Origin: Gammaproteobacteria bacterium
GTDB taxonomy: Bacteria; Pseudomonadota; Gammaproteobacteria; Xanthomonadales; Rhodanobacteraceae
Direction of reading: 5' to 3'
Assembly: GCA_004295005.1 (NCBI GenBank)
Contig: SHNG01000182.1
Span: 1 to 49,732, forward strand
Length of the DNA: 49,732 nt
In this document: positions 18,386 through 27,350 of the stretch, piece by piece
Position numbering within the stretch: the stretch's first letter is position 1
Layout of the letters: each line of letters opens with the position of its first letter
Notes under the pieces: generated by a model
The model's input: the letters and a program-made list of their open reading frames with translations, nothing else
Databases searched by the model: none
What the model was told of the DNA's origin: nothing
Program-made: the position numbers and the translations under genes

Positions 18386-20284
18386 GTGGCTACCCTGAGA
18401 AATATCACCCCGTCGTCCCTTGCCGTAACTGAATCCGAGACGAGCACGGATGTGCAGCGCACGCGACCTGCGACATGGAGACCGTTGGCCTGGCTGGCTT
18501 CCTGGCTGGTCAGCCTGGCACTGTTGGCGGCGGGTGCGGTTTTCCTGCTCAGCGGATTGGCCGCATTCTTCAACTTCGCCTGGCCACAGCCGATGTTCGA
18601 CCAGTACCGGATGTATCCGGACTTGTTTCGGCCATTTCCGGAAAATGTGCTACAGGCACTCAATGGACATCGGCCGATCCTGCCCAACCTGATTCGGGTG
18701 GGCGAGATGGCCTGGTTGGGCGGCAACCAGGGATTGCAGAAGGCCATCAGCGTGACTTGTGCGACCTTGCTGGTCTGCCTGGTTGCAGTCACCGCTTGGC
18801 GCAATCGGGAACTCTCGCGCCCGCTGCGGGCCGCATGCATGGCCGCCGCAGCCGCCAGCGTGTTTTGGATGGCCAACGGGCGCATGCTCATGCACGCCAG
18901 CGAAGGTTTGCATGTCTATCTGCCGGCAACGCTGCTGCTGTGCGGTGCTGCTGCGGTCCACCGCGCCAGCCACACCTCCGCCATGTCATGGATGGGCGCA
19001 GCCGCAATCTGCGCCACGGCGGCGACGTTCTGCTTCGGCAGCGGTATCGCTGCGTTCCCCGCACTGATTCTGCTGGCCTGGATCAGCCGTGTTCCGATGC
19101 GGGCCCAGGCGATCCTGGTGGGCGGTTTGCTGTTGGCCCTGGTCCTCTATCTGGGCATCCTGCCAGGCGACAACGAGGTCCGCAGCGTGCTTTCGCTGCA
19201 ACCGCTCGAGTCGATTCGCCTGGCCGCGCGCTGGCTTGCCTCACCTCTGGTTCAGGCCTGGATGGGTTTTGCCGATCCAGCGTTTCATGACTGGATGGAC
19301 AACGCACCCGACAAACTCGCGCAGGTGGCTTGGCTGCGCAGCTCCGCGCGTTTGGGCCAGCAGCTATTGCACATCGAAGGATTGGGTGCTGGTGCAACCC
19401 TGATGGGCAGCATGGGCTTGCTGATTCTCGTGGTGGCTGTACTGCGACTGCTGCCGCGACGACGCATCCCGTCGTTGCTGGAGATGATGGCTCTCGCAAT
19501 GGCGCTGTTTGGTGGCGCCTGCGCCCTGTTGATTGGCCTCACACGCCTTGACTATCTGGCCCAGGTTCCGGATCAGGTGTTCGCCACGCGCTATCTGCCT
19601 TGGTCCTGCCTGTTTTGGCTCGGTATTGGAATCCTGCTGGCGCAAAAAGCCAATCGCATGGGCCGACCTTCACGCGCTTTTGCGCTGCTCACTGCGTTCG
19701 CAGCCATGCTCCTGCTGATACCGACTCACCTGCAGTGGACGCGCTGGGCGGAAGCGGCCCATCAATCCAGTCTCATGTCGGGAACGGCTGCGCAATCAGG
19801 AATCTTCGATCCAGCGGTTTTCTCGGCAGACGAATCGCGCTCGCGTGAGGACATCCTGCGCACGCTCGAATTGTTCCGTCACCACCGACTGGCCATGTAT
19901 TCGAGCGGCGAATTCGAGCGCCTCGGCACCACCGCTATGGTATCCGCACAAGACACCGACTCCCTGGTGGTCCTGGGTCCGCTGCGCATGGCAGTCGATG
20001 GACTGGACGACCAGCCATTTGCCCGCTTCCATGGCAAAGTGGTGAGTGGCATCCGTCGCATCCATAGGGAAGGCACTCTGGCCGTGCTGGATGGTGATGA
20101 TCGCGTGGTGGGCTTCGCGCATTGCGGCACCATCGAGGACACGGACAGCGGGTTTCGCTTCAACGTTCCAAGAAAGCGCGGGTTCGACGGTTATATCCGC
20201 AACTACTCCGCGGCAACACGCTACCGGCTGGCGCTGCTTGATCTGAACAGCGGAATCGCCCGCATCCTCATGCCTATCCAGTAG
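18386..20284 (+). CDS. large polytopic membrane protein, function unknown, possible GT-C-like fold
   Basis: The product (about 632 residues from GTG at 18386; a TTG two codons earlier overlaps the previous stop codon) has roughly ten hydrophobic segments between residues 35 and 445. The first external loop carries PMFDQYRMYPDLF and ALNGHRPILPNLIRV. An acidic residue in that loop is reminiscent of GT-C glycosyltransferases, but no family motif is clear. The last 190 or so residues are soluble, with LVVLGPLRMAVDGL and a beta-rich tail ending ARILMPIQ. Pairing with the upstream oxygenase suggests a shared role, perhaps in modification of a cell-surface glycan. No ribosome site is obvious, in line with translational coupling. 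I do not recognise a named family. Confidence 0.75.
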   Translation: MATLRNITPSSLAVTESETSTDVQRTRPATWRPLAWLASWLVSLALLAAGAVFLLSGLAAFFNFAWPQPMFDQYRMYPDLFRPFPENVLQALNGHRPILPNLIRVGEMAWLGGNQGLQKAISVTCATLLVCLVAVTAWRNRELSRPLRAACMAAAAASVFWMANGRMLMHASEGLHVYLPATLLLCGAAAVHRASHTSAMSWMGAAAICATAATFCFGSGIAAFPALILLAWISRVPMRAQAILVGGLLLALVLYLGILPGDNEVRSVLSLQPLESIRLAARWLASPLVQAWMGFADPAFHDWMDNAPDKLAQVAWLRSSARLGQQLLHIEGLGAGATLMGSMGLLILVVAVLRLLPRRRIPSLLEMMALAMALFGGACALLIGLTRLDYLAQVPDQVFATRYLPWSCLFWLGIGILLAQKANRMGRPSRAFALLTAFAAMLLLIPTHLQWTRWAEAAHQSSLMSGTAAQSGIFDPAVFSADESRSREDILRTLELFRHHRLAMYSSGEFERLGTTAMVSAQDTDSLVVLGPLRMAVDGLDDQPFARFHGKVVSGIRRIHREGTLAVLDGDDRVVGFAHCGTIEDTDSGFRFNVPRKRGFDGYIRNYSAATRYRLALLDLNSGIARILMPIQ

Positions 20285-20332
20285 TTTTCTTTGTACTGGG
20301 AGCACGTACCCCGGCCCGCACACGGACTGGCA

Positions 20333-20467
20333 GGTTGTTGAACAGTATTGACGAAGCGGCCAGGGCAAGACAAAAACAGGCGAAAAGCGCAGTTTACGGT
20401 TGTGCAAATGAGCATTTGAGCCTGCTCTTGACGCAGCAATGGCAACGCGGCTGGTTCTTCAACAACC
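20333..20467. mobile_element. 135-bp MITE-like element with terminal inverted repeats
   Basis: The element begins GGTTGTTGAA and ends TTCAACAACC, a perfect 10-bp terminal inverted repeat. It has no coding capacity. The interior contains CAAATG-AG-CATTTG (20405-20418) and a run AGACAAAAACAGGCGAAAAG. It fills most of the 198 bases between the membrane-protein gene and tsaB, whose coding directions converge. From memory, closely similar sequences occur between genes in Pseudomonas and other gammaproteobacteria; this was not checked. No clear target-site duplication flanks it. Confidence 0.65.
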
Positions 20468-20482
20468 CGCTGGTGCGTCGGC

Positions 20483-21175
20483 TTACCCTGCCAGCTGGCG
20501 TTCGGCCGTGGTCAGGGCCACCTTGTCGCGCAGATAGACTGGCAGCGCATGCTCGGCGGACACGCCCTGCCCCATTGCCAGTTCCTGCAATGCCAAGCGG
20601 GCAACGGCGGCCGCCTGCGGATAGCGTGCGCCATCAGCAAACAACGGCTCCTGGCCAAGACGCAGACGCAACATTGGTGCATAGCTGGCCCAGCCGGTGC
20701 CCACCACGCTCCATGACGCCTGAATTGGCAGGGCCAGGCGCTCTGCCGTTCCAACGGTCTCGGGTCCGAGTGCTTCAAGCCGCGATCCTGCATGGCGACG
20801 AAATGCAGCGCTGTAGACTTCGCCCATGCGCGCATCGATCACCGCGAGGATGGTCCGGCTGTCCGCAGGCGCATCTTGTGCCAGCGCCGCCAGAGAGGAA
20901 ACCGGAACGACGGGAATATCGAGCGCCAGGGCGATTCCCTGTGCCGCAGAAATGGCCAGACGCACGCCAGTGAATGCCCCGGGGCCGCGACCCACGGCGA
21001 TTGCATCAAGTTGGCGCCGCACCACTCCCGCTTCGGCCAGCACGGCATCGCACATCGGCAACAGCAGTTCGGCGTGCCGTCGCGGGACCACTTCACTGCG
21101 CACGATCAAATCGCCGCCACAGACCAGGGCCACCGAGCAGCATTCCGTTGAGGTTTCAATGGCAAGCAGGTTCAT
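20483..21175 (-). CDS. tsaB: tRNA threonylcarbamoyladenosine biosynthesis protein TsaB
   Basis: TsaB partners TsaD and TsaE to install t6A at position 37 of tRNAs reading ANN codons. The 230-residue product begins MNLLAIETSTECCSVALV, an ASKHA-fold phosphate-1 motif, and has AIAVGRGPGAFTGVRLAISAAQG, the family signature, then ILAVIDARMGEVYSA. It lacks the metal-binding His pair of TsaD, as expected. Its ATG overlaps the creD stop codon (ATGA), indicating coupled translation. The tRNA-Lys(UUU) gene 1.6 kb upstream encodes a t6A substrate, which may be coincidental. tsaB ends 15 bases from the MITE-like element. Confidence 0.95.
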   Translation of the reverse strand: MNLLAIETSTECCSVALVCGGDLIVRSEVVPRRHAELLLPMCDAVLAEAGVVRRQLDAIAVGRGPGAFTGVRLAISAAQGIALALDIPVVPVSSLAALAQDAPADSRTILAVIDARMGEVYSAAFRRHAGSRLEALGPETVGTAERLALPIQASWSVVGTGWASYAPMLRLRLGQEPLFADGARYPQAAAVARLALQELAMGQGVSAEHALPVYLRDKVALTTAERQLAG

Positions 21176-22509
21176 GACTGCATTCTACCTGCGGGCACAT
21201 CGGCTATGACGCCCATGGCGTGCCAGTCAATGCGCCGGGTCAGGTACATCAGGCTTGCGATGGCGGCCAGCAGCGCAAGCGATCCGATCAACAGCGAGTA
21301 CTGCTCGCTGATCAGCAATCCGTAAAGCAAGGCGTAGAGCAGCCCCAGCATACCGCCCAGCATCATGCCTGCCGAACGCCGTCGCGCTGCGGCGGCGGCA
21401 TAACCTCCGGTCATGGCAACCAAGGCCGTAGCCGCCAACAGGTACGCCCAGCCGAAGCCGATCTGTTCCGACAGCGCAAGCAACACGACATAGAAGGTGC
21501 TGAGCGCCAGTCCGATCAAGAGGTATTGCACCACGTGCACTCGCCAGCGCCCCATTGCCTCGAACAGGAACAGGGCGACGAAGGTAAGTCCAATGAACAG
21601 AACGCCGTATTTTCCGGCGCGTTCATTGCGCTGGTAGGTGCCCACGGGCTGAAACAACTCAAGCCCGAATCCGGACTGATACACGGCTTGGGCATCCAAC
21701 GCATCGAGCGCGCCGGCCTGTCCGTAATTCCGGTTGAGGTCGAGTGCCTGCCACTGCGCCGTGAACACCGTCCCGGCAACGGAGTGACTGGCAGGCAGGA
21801 CTGCTCCGCTGTATCCGGGATCGGCCCAATTGCCACTCAGCTCGACGTCAGTCTGGCGCGCCAGCGGCAGAAACGTGATGGTTTCCGTTCCGGCCAGGTC
21901 CATGCTGAAGGAAAACGACGCGGATGCCAGGGCATCCGCGTTCAGCGGCCATGCCACTTCGGGAGACGCGAGCCCGGCAAAGCCACCCGAACCTGGACCG
22001 AAGGCCATTTCCGCGGCATCGATCTTCAATGGTGAAAGGCGCCGAATGCCACCGACATCCGAGATGGGAACCCTCAGCACCGCCTTTGCCCAGATCGGTT
22101 CACCCTTGTCTGCCGCAATGGCAGCAATGGCCTTGCGCTCGAATTGACCGGAGAACGCCAGGCCTGCCGTGTAGATGGGCGTCGAATAGATCCCGTAGCT
22201 GCGCGTATCCGTCGACAGGCTTCCCGTTACATGCAGTGACTCGGGCAACAGGAATCGTTCCCGCTCGACGGTCACCCAATTCTTGTCCTGTTGCACCTGA
22301 TAGCGGACGGGAACGACCAGAACCGGTCCCCCGATGATCTGCGCATTCCCCCAACGCTCACCAATGCGGGTTCGCGCATCAAGCTCCAGTGACTGTCGCT
22401 CTGCCACCAGGTCATGCACCTGCGACAGCGGAATCAACATCAGCAGGGACAGCAGCGCCACACCCAGGATTTTGGCCGTCACCCCCTGGCTCCACGAACG
22501 CATCTGCAT
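21172..22509 (-). CDS. creD: inner membrane protein CreD
   Basis: The ATG at 22509, seven bases after GGAG, gives 445 residues; the frame is open further upstream but that part lacks family similarity. The N-terminal membrane segment is residues 9-30 (KILGVALLSLLMLIPLSQV), followed by the large periplasmic domain with IGGPVLVVPVRY and RERFLLPESLHVTGSLSTDTRSYGIY-type elements, then AFSGQFE. Four or five membrane helices follow YGVLFIGLTFVALFLFEA. This matches CreD/CET family (PF06123). In Enterobacteria and Xanthomonads creD is controlled by CreBC-type two-component systems and influences envelope and beta-lactam resistance; no creBC genes are seen here. It overlaps tsaB by four bases. Confidence 0.93.
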   Translation of the reverse strand: MQMRSWSQGVTAKILGVALLSLLMLIPLSQVHDLVAERQSLELDARTRIGERWGNAQIIGGPVLVVPVRYQVQQDKNWVTVERERFLLPESLHVTGSLSTDTRSYGIYSTPIYTAGLAFSGQFERKAIAAIAADKGEPIWAKAVLRVPISDVGGIRRLSPLKIDAAEMAFGPGSGGFAGLASPEVAWPLNADALASASFSFSMDLAGTETITFLPLARQTDVELSGNWADPGYSGAVLPASHSVAGTVFTAQWQALDLNRNYGQAGALDALDAQAVYQSGFGLELFQPVGTYQRNERAGKYGVLFIGLTFVALFLFEAMGRWRVHVVQYLLIGLALSTFYVVLLALSEQIGFGWAYLLAATALVAMTGGYAAAAARRRSAGMMLGGMLGLLYALLYGLLISEQYSLLIGSLALLAAIASLMYLTRRIDWHAMGVIADVPAGRMQS

Positions 22510-22743
22510 CTTGGCTCTCCGGTTGGATCTCCACCGGAATTGCAGCGCAAGCGGCTGGCAATTCACGGGCAGACTGCGCAATTGCGCTGACGCGTTGGGG
22601 CAGAGCGCGGCCAAGGGAGACGCGGCAACCGATTTGTGCCACCGCGGGCCGGGGAATCCGTTGGGTGTGGGGACCTCGCGGGGACTGGCGCAGGAATCAA
22701 CTCGCGAAACCGGAACCCAGGAAGCGGGAATCATGGTCTGGAA

Positions 22744-22818
22744 TGGTGGGCCGTGAAGGATTTGAACCTTCGACCAATGGATTAAAAGTCCACTGCTCTA
22801 CCGCTGAGCTAACGGCCC
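22744..22818 (-). tRNA. tRNA-Lys (anticodon UUU)
   Basis: Read on the minus strand, the gene starts GGGCCGTTAGCTCAG and ends ACGGCCCACCA. The acceptor stem GGGCCGT/ACGGCCC is perfect, the anticodon arm is GTGGA-CTTTTAA-TCCAT with anticodon TTT, the T arm contains GGTTCAAATCC, and CCA is encoded. It lies between queC and creD on the same strand. A tRNA-Lys gene downstream of queC also occurs in pseudomonads as I recall, which suggests conserved synteny. Confidence 0.97.
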
Positions 22819-22865
22819 CCGCTCCAATCAAATACCGCTGTCGCGTGCAGCGCGACGATCACTCC

Positions 22866-22889
22866 CCCTCTCCCGCCTGCGGGAGAGGG
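22866..22889. repeat. CCCTCTCCCGC palindrome between tRNA-Lys and queC
   Basis: CCCTCTCCCGC and GCGGGAGAGGG form a perfect 11-bp inverted repeat with a 2-base spacer, followed by GCAAGCGGTGAGGGCC. It is the same module that occurs in the 7345-7608 island. It could also act as a barrier between queC and the tRNA gene. The rest of 22819-23038 and the stretch 22510-22743 show no gene. Confidence 0.75.
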
Positions 22890-23038
22890 CAAGCGGTGAG
22901 GGCCGCTGTGCGATACCGCCAAACGAAGCCCTGCCCTGATCAATCCGGCATCTCTCGTTCAGTGGGTGAACCTCTGTTCCACCGAGATCCCGCAACGACC
23001 GGAAATTGCGAGCCGCGCAGTTTAACGGCATTGGCCAA

Positions 23039-23716
23039 TCAACGGTAGCGGGTCGGGTCGCTCACGCCCGCAGCAACAAAGCCTTCCGCACGCAAGCGGC
23101 AAGCATCGCAGTGGCCACAGGCAAGTCCATCGGCGTCCGCGCTGTAGCAGGAAATCGTTGCGGAGAAATCAACGCCGAGGCGCAAGCCTTCACGCACGAT
23201 ATCCGCCTTGCCCATGGCCATCAGTGGTGCATGGATGCGCAAACCCCGCCCCTCAATGCCGGCCTTGGTCGCCACGATTGCAAGCCGTTGGAACGATTCG
23301 ATGAACGCAGGTCGACAATCCGGGTAGCCCGAATAGTCCACTGCGTTGACACCGCAGAAGATGTCATTGGCACCGAGCACCTCGGCCCAGCCCAGGGCAA
23401 TCGAGAGCATGATGGTGTTCCGCGCCGGCACATAAGTGACCGGAATTCCAGGTCCACCGTGCTCCGGCACCTCGATGTCGTCGGTCAACGCCGAACCACC
23501 CAGTGAGCGAAGATCGACCTGCACGGTCTTGTGCGAAATCGCGTCAAGCTGTCGCGCCATCACCGCTGCGGCAATCAGTTCCGAGGAGTGGCGCTGACCA
23601 TAGGCCACACTCAATGCGTGGCACGCAAAGCCAAGCTCGCGCGCCATGGCCAGGGTGACCGCCGAGTCCATGCCACCGGAGACGAGCACAACGGCTTTGT
23701 TTCGGGAATTGCCCAT
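23039..23716 (-). CDS. queC: 7-cyano-7-deazaguanine synthase
   Basis: QueC converts 7-carboxy-7-deazaguanine to preQ0 using ATP and ammonia in queuosine synthesis. The 225-residue product has the PP-loop [12 protein letters not shown] near residues 10-22, [12 protein letters not shown], and the [17 protein letters not shown] signature. The C-terminal zinc site shows Cys residues in [21 protein letters not shown] spaced as in the family. queE lies 46 bases upstream on the same strand, giving consecutive pathway steps. The tRNA-Lys gene lies downstream. Confidence 0.97.
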   Translation of the reverse strand: MGNSRNKAVVLVSGGMDSAVTLAMARELGFACHALSVAYGQRHSSELIAAAVMARQLDAISHKTVQVDLRSLGGSALTDDIEVPEHGGPGIPVTYVPARNTIMLSIALGWAEVLGANDIFCGVNAVDYSGYPDCRPAFIESFQRLAIVATKAGIEGRGLRIHAPLMAMGKADIVREGLRLGVDFSATISCYSADADGLACGHCDACRLRAEGFVAAGVSDPTRYR

Positions 23717-23762
23717 TCAATGCGTCACAGCTGTGGATTGGTGAATTCGGCCCATGGGCAAC

Positions 23763-24452
23763 TCAGCGCCCGGGCTGGTTGCCCCAGAGAATCTTGTGCA
23801 ATTGCAACTGGAAACGAACCGGCAGGCGATCGGCCAGGATCCACTCGGCCAGCACGGCTGGCTCAAGTTGGCCCTGGACCGGGGAGAACAACACGGCACA
23901 CCTATCGGCAAGTTCGTGCTCGCGTATGCGCTCGACCGACCAGTCGTAGTCATTGCGGTCACCGATCACGAACTTGACCTGATCCCGCGCCCGCAGATGT
24001 TGCACGTTGCTCCAGAGATTGCGTGCGACTTCGCCCGAGCCCGGCGGCTTGAAATCAACGACCCGTCGCACCCGCGCATCGACCCTGGAAATGTCCAAGG
24101 CACCCGAAGTCTCCAGCGAAACCTCAAGCCCCCGTTCGCACAACGACTCAAGCAATTCCAGGCAGCGCTTCTGTGCCAGCGGCTCGCCTCCTGTCACGCA
24201 CACATGGCGGGCTGCATGGACTGCGACCTTATCCACGATTTCGTCGATGCCCAGCCACTGCCCGCCATGAAACGCATACGCGGTGTCACACCAGCTGCAA
24301 CGCAGCGGACATCCGGTCAGGCGAACGAAAACGGTCGGCCAGCCAACGCTGTCCGATTCGCCTTGCAGTGAGTGGAAGATTTCCGATATGCGCAGGCGAC
24401 GGGCGCTATCCGACTCGCCCTGCGCTTGTGCTGATTGGGTTGCAACGGCCAT
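23763..24452 (-). CDS. queE: 7-carboxy-7-deazaguanine synthase
   Basis: QueE is the radical-SAM enzyme that contracts 6-carboxytetrahydropterin to CDG. The 229-residue protein has the CX3CX2C cluster motif at Cys48, Cys52 and Cys55 (TGCPLRCSWCDT), preceded by ISEIFHSLQGES, and further conserved pieces VTGGEPLAQ (SAM binding) and LSLETSGA-like VSLETSGA. The ending WILADRLPVRFQLQLHKILWG is typical of the gammaproteobacterial type. It follows cpoB by 26 bases and precedes queC, continuing the tol-pal-cpoB-que gene string. No preQ1 riboswitch was recognised. Confidence 0.96.
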   Translation of the reverse strand: MAVATQSAQAQGESDSARRLRISEIFHSLQGESDSVGWPTVFVRLTGCPLRCSWCDTAYAFHGGQWLGIDEIVDKVAVHAARHVCVTGGEPLAQKRCLELLESLCERGLEVSLETSGALDISRVDARVRRVVDFKPPGSGEVARNLWSNVQHLRARDQVKFVIGDRNDYDWSVERIREHELADRCAVLFSPVQGQLEPAVLAEWILADRLPVRFQLQLHKILWGNQPGR

Positions 24453-24478
24453 CGACAGGCGTGAAGCAGAGGGGTGCC

Positions 24479-25423
24479 TCAGCGTCGATTCTCGAGACTG
24501 AGCGCGCGCAGCCGTCCCTGGGCGAGACGCGATACGGTCGTGTCCGGATAACGCTCAACCACCTGATTCAGCGTGGACTGGGCAGCATCCCATTGCTTGA
24601 GCTCGTACTGGCAATAGCCCACCTTGAGCAATGCATCCGGGGCCTTCTGGTTGTCCGGAAAACGCGTCAGCAATGCATTGAAGGTATCCAGCGCCACCCG
24701 ATAGTTTTGGGTGACATAGTAGGACTCACCCAGCCAGTAGTAGGCGTTGCCGGTGAGATCGGCATTTGGATACTGATCGATGAACGCCTGGAAACGACGT
24801 GCGGATTCGGCATAACGCCCATCCTTCAACGCCGAAAATGCCTCGTCATAGCTGCGCATTTCCGCGGCAGGATCCGCGACCACATCAGCCGCTGGCGCAG
24901 CGGAATCCGTTGTGCCACCTGTCGCCGGATCTGCGGGCGGGACCAGGCCTTCATCGGCCGGGGTCAGGCTGCTGCTGGCAGAGGTCGCCTCGGGAGCCAG
25001 TGACGTGTCGCTGGCGGGCGCGGGCGATGAGCCCAGTTGAATATCCTGCAAACCCGGATCGCTTGTGGCAGCCGCCGAATCAGCCGCTGCCGGAGCTGAC
25101 CTACCGCTACCTTCGAGCTTGCCGATTCGTGAATCCAGATCGATGTACTGGTCCCGGGCGAGGCGCTTGCTCTCGGCAAGCTGCTGGGTCAGCACTTCAA
25201 CCTGCCCCTGCAACTCCTGCACCTGGCTCTGCAAGGCCTGGATCTTGTTGACGAGGTCGACTGCCGACTGTGATCCGCCGGAGGATGCCTGTTGTTCAAG
25301 TCGTTCAACCCTTTCGGACAGGCTCAATCGTCCTTGCCCCCAAGCGGGTGCAGAAACAGCCACAGCGATCACGAGGATCGCCGTGGCTCGAGCAAAGCCC
25401 AATCGGTACGACTGGTTCGCCAT
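24479..25423 (-). CDS. cpoB: cell division coordinator CpoB (YbgF)
   Basis: CpoB is a periplasmic TolA-binding TPR protein that couples peptidoglycan synthesis by PBP1B with Tol-Pal constriction. The ATG at 25423 overlaps the last base of the pal stop (TGATG) and gives 314 residues. A signal peptide (about 1-29, ending SAPAWGQ) is followed by a coiled coil (about 33-90, ERVERLEQQ to LAESKRLARD), a low-complexity Ala/Pro/Ser/Thr linker (about 95-190) and C-terminal TPRs starting YDEAFSALKDGRYAESARRF, with GNAYYWLGESYYVTQNYRVAL. The linker is longer than in E. coli. Confidence 0.94.
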   Translation of the reverse strand: MANQSYRLGFARATAILVIAVAVSAPAWGQGRLSLSERVERLEQQASSGGSQSAVDLVNKIQALQSQVQELQGQVEVLTQQLAESKRLARDQYIDLDSRIGKLEGSGRSAPAAADSAAATSDPGLQDIQLGSSPAPASDTSLAPEATSASSSLTPADEGLVPPADPATGGTTDSAAPAADVVADPAAEMRSYDEAFSALKDGRYAESARRFQAFIDQYPNADLTGNAYYWLGESYYVTQNYRVALDTFNALLTRFPDNQKAPDALLKVGYCQYELKQWDAAQSTLNQVVERYPDTTVSRLAQGRLRALSLENRR

Positions 25424-25932
25424 CAGTTGGCAGTGGTGTAGACGATCTCGACGCGGCGATTCTTCGACCACGCGGATTCATCATGACCGCGGTCGACCGG
25501 ACGCTCTTCGCCGTAGCTGACGACATTGAGCTGGCCACCGGAAGCGCCTGCGCCACTGAGTGCGGACTGCACGGCCATGCCACGACGCTCGCCGAGGCCG
25601 AGGTTGTACTCGCGGGTGCCGCGCTCATCGGCATGACCTTCGAGGGTCACGCGGGCATTCGGGAACTGGCGCATGTATTCGGCATGGCAGGAAATCTGCG
25701 CATTGAATTCCGGCTTGATTTCGGTGCGGTCAAGATCGAAGTACACAACGCGCTGACGCAGGCAGGCATCGGTATCCAGGTCGCCGACCTGGTAACGACC
25801 GGCATTGTCGGCAGGCTGGGAGACCGCCGGAGTGGTATCTGCGGGCTCGGACGGCTTGACAGCCTTCTTTGCACAGGCGGCAACGCCTGCCACAAGCAAA
25901 ACGGAACAAAGAATACGGAATGTGTTGTTCAT
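25423..25932 (-). CDS. pal: peptidoglycan-associated lipoprotein Pal
   Basis: The ATG at 25932 gives 169 residues. The signal peptide ends in the lipobox VAAC, so Cys21 should be lipidated and the protein anchored to the outer membrane. The OmpA-like peptidoglycan-binding domain is intact: VVYFDLDRTEIKPEFN, then VTLEGHADERGTREYNLGLGERRG and VVSYGEERPVDRGHDESAWSKNRRVEI, including the Asp and Arg that hold diaminopimelate. It lies between tolB (104-base gap) and cpoB (one-base overlap). The gap could hold an internal promoter. Confidence 0.97.
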   Translation of the reverse strand: MNNTFRILCSVLLVAGVAACAKKAVKPSEPADTTPAVSQPADNAGRYQVGDLDTDACLRQRVVYFDLDRTEIKPEFNAQISCHAEYMRQFPNARVTLEGHADERGTREYNLGLGERRGMAVQSALSGAGASGGQLNVVSYGEERPVDRGHDESAWSKNRRVEIVYTTAN

Positions 25933-26036
25933 GGATGTTCCCCTCAAGCTAAAGGTAAAGGTCACGGTTGAATCGGTTGGACAGTTCAAATATTCACTGG
26001 AGCCGGTTTTCCGGCTTGTTCTTTTCGACATCCGCG

Positions 26037-27344
26037 TCAGCGCTGGCGAAACGGCCCCCAGGCTGGTTCACGCACGTCACCATCAGCGAGGACAAGCCGC
26101 TGCCTCACCCGACCATCTGCGGAAACCGCGTAAAGCACGCCACGGGGGCCTTCCGTTGCCGCGTACAGAAGCATGCTTCCGTTGGGTGCGAAACTCGGTG
26201 ATTCGTCGACGTTACCGGGCGAGATCTCGCTGTAAGTCGTTGTTGCACGATCCAAAACCGCAATACGATACACGTTTCCGGTACCTTGTGCCATTGCGAT
26301 CTTCTTGCCGTCACAGCAAATCGTGGCCCGCGCATTGTACTGGCCCTGGAAGGTCAAGCGGGAGGCATCCCCCCCGGAAGCGGGAACCTCGTATAGCTGC
26401 GGTTTACCTGAGCGATCGGAAGTAAACACCAGACGTTGGCCATCCGGTGTCCAAACCGGCTCGACGTCGATGGCGAAATGGCTGGTGACCTTGCGGGTCT
26501 TGCGGGTAGCCAAATCCATGACATACACGTCCGGGCTTCCGCCAAAGGACAGGTTCATGGCCAGTTGGGTGCCATCCGGGGAAAAGGCGGGACCGCCATT
26601 GATGCCCTTTTGCGACGAGACCAGTTCGCGCGAGCCGGTGGACAGGTCCTGCAGGTAGATCGACGAGTTGCCGCGCTCGAATGACACGTAAGCGAGGCGA
26701 CGCCCGTCCGGCGACCAGGCCGGGGACATCAAGGGCTCGCGCGATCGCACGACAACCTGCGGATTGAAACCATCCGAATCGGCAACCATCAGTGCGTATT
26801 GCGTGTTCTGGCCGAGGCCAACCGAAGTGACATAGGCAATACGCGTCCAGAATGCGCCGCGCACGCCCAGGATCTTCTCGTAGACAAGGTCGGCAATCTG
26901 GTGGGCGACATCGCGCATGGCGGTACGCTGGCCACTGATGGCCAGACCCATCATGCGGCTCTGGCGCGCCACATCGAACAATTCGAACTCGACCCGCAGC
27001 GCACCGTCGCCGGCGTCCGCGAGGCGTCCGACGACCAGGTAGTTCTGCTTGAGCATGCGCCAAGTCGCGAACTTGACTTCGGATTCGCGGGTGGGAAACT
27101 CGATGATGTCGCGTCTGCCCAGGGTGAAAAACTTGCCGGACCGGGCCAGATCCGCCCTGACGCTCTCGGAAACGTCGGTCTCCGGCGGCAAGCCGGCCCC
27201 TTCAAAGGCAAAGGGCACCACCGCAATCGGATCGGCTGTACTGCTGCCATCGGTGATGTCGATGCTCAGGCCCTGGGCAAATGCCGAACCAACAAAAGCA
27301 AGCAACATGGCCATCGCGAAGCAACGCAAGGAGAGTCTGTTCAT
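26037..27344 (-). CDS. tolB: Tol-Pal system periplasmic protein TolB
   Basis: TolB binds Pal and is recycled by TolQRA during outer-membrane constriction. The 435-residue protein has a signal peptide cleaved after GSAFA (about residue 23), an N-terminal alpha/beta domain with IAVVPFAFEG and SVRADLARSGKF, and a six-bladed C-terminal propeller with repeats such as SPAWSPDGRRLAYVS, GPAFSPDGTQLAMNLS, EPVWTPDGQRLVFTSDRSG and SPSFAPNGSMLLYA. The N-terminal residues after cleavage carry the TolA box region. It lies six bases after tolA. Confidence 0.98.
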   Translation of the reverse strand: MNRLSLRCFAMAMLLAFVGSAFAQGLSIDITDGSSTADPIAVVPFAFEGAGLPPETDVSESVRADLARSGKFFTLGRRDIIEFPTRESEVKFATWRMLKQNYLVVGRLADAGDGALRVEFELFDVARQSRMMGLAISGQRTAMRDVAHQIADLVYEKILGVRGAFWTRIAYVTSVGLGQNTQYALMVADSDGFNPQVVVRSREPLMSPAWSPDGRRLAYVSFERGNSSIYLQDLSTGSRELVSSQKGINGGPAFSPDGTQLAMNLSFGGSPDVYVMDLATRKTRKVTSHFAIDVEPVWTPDGQRLVFTSDRSGKPQLYEVPASGGDASRLTFQGQYNARATICCDGKKIAMAQGTGNVYRIAVLDRATTTYSEISPGNVDESPSFAPNGSMLLYAATEGPRGVLYAVSADGRVRQRLVLADGDVREPAWGPFRQR

Positions 27345-27350
27345 CGGTGT

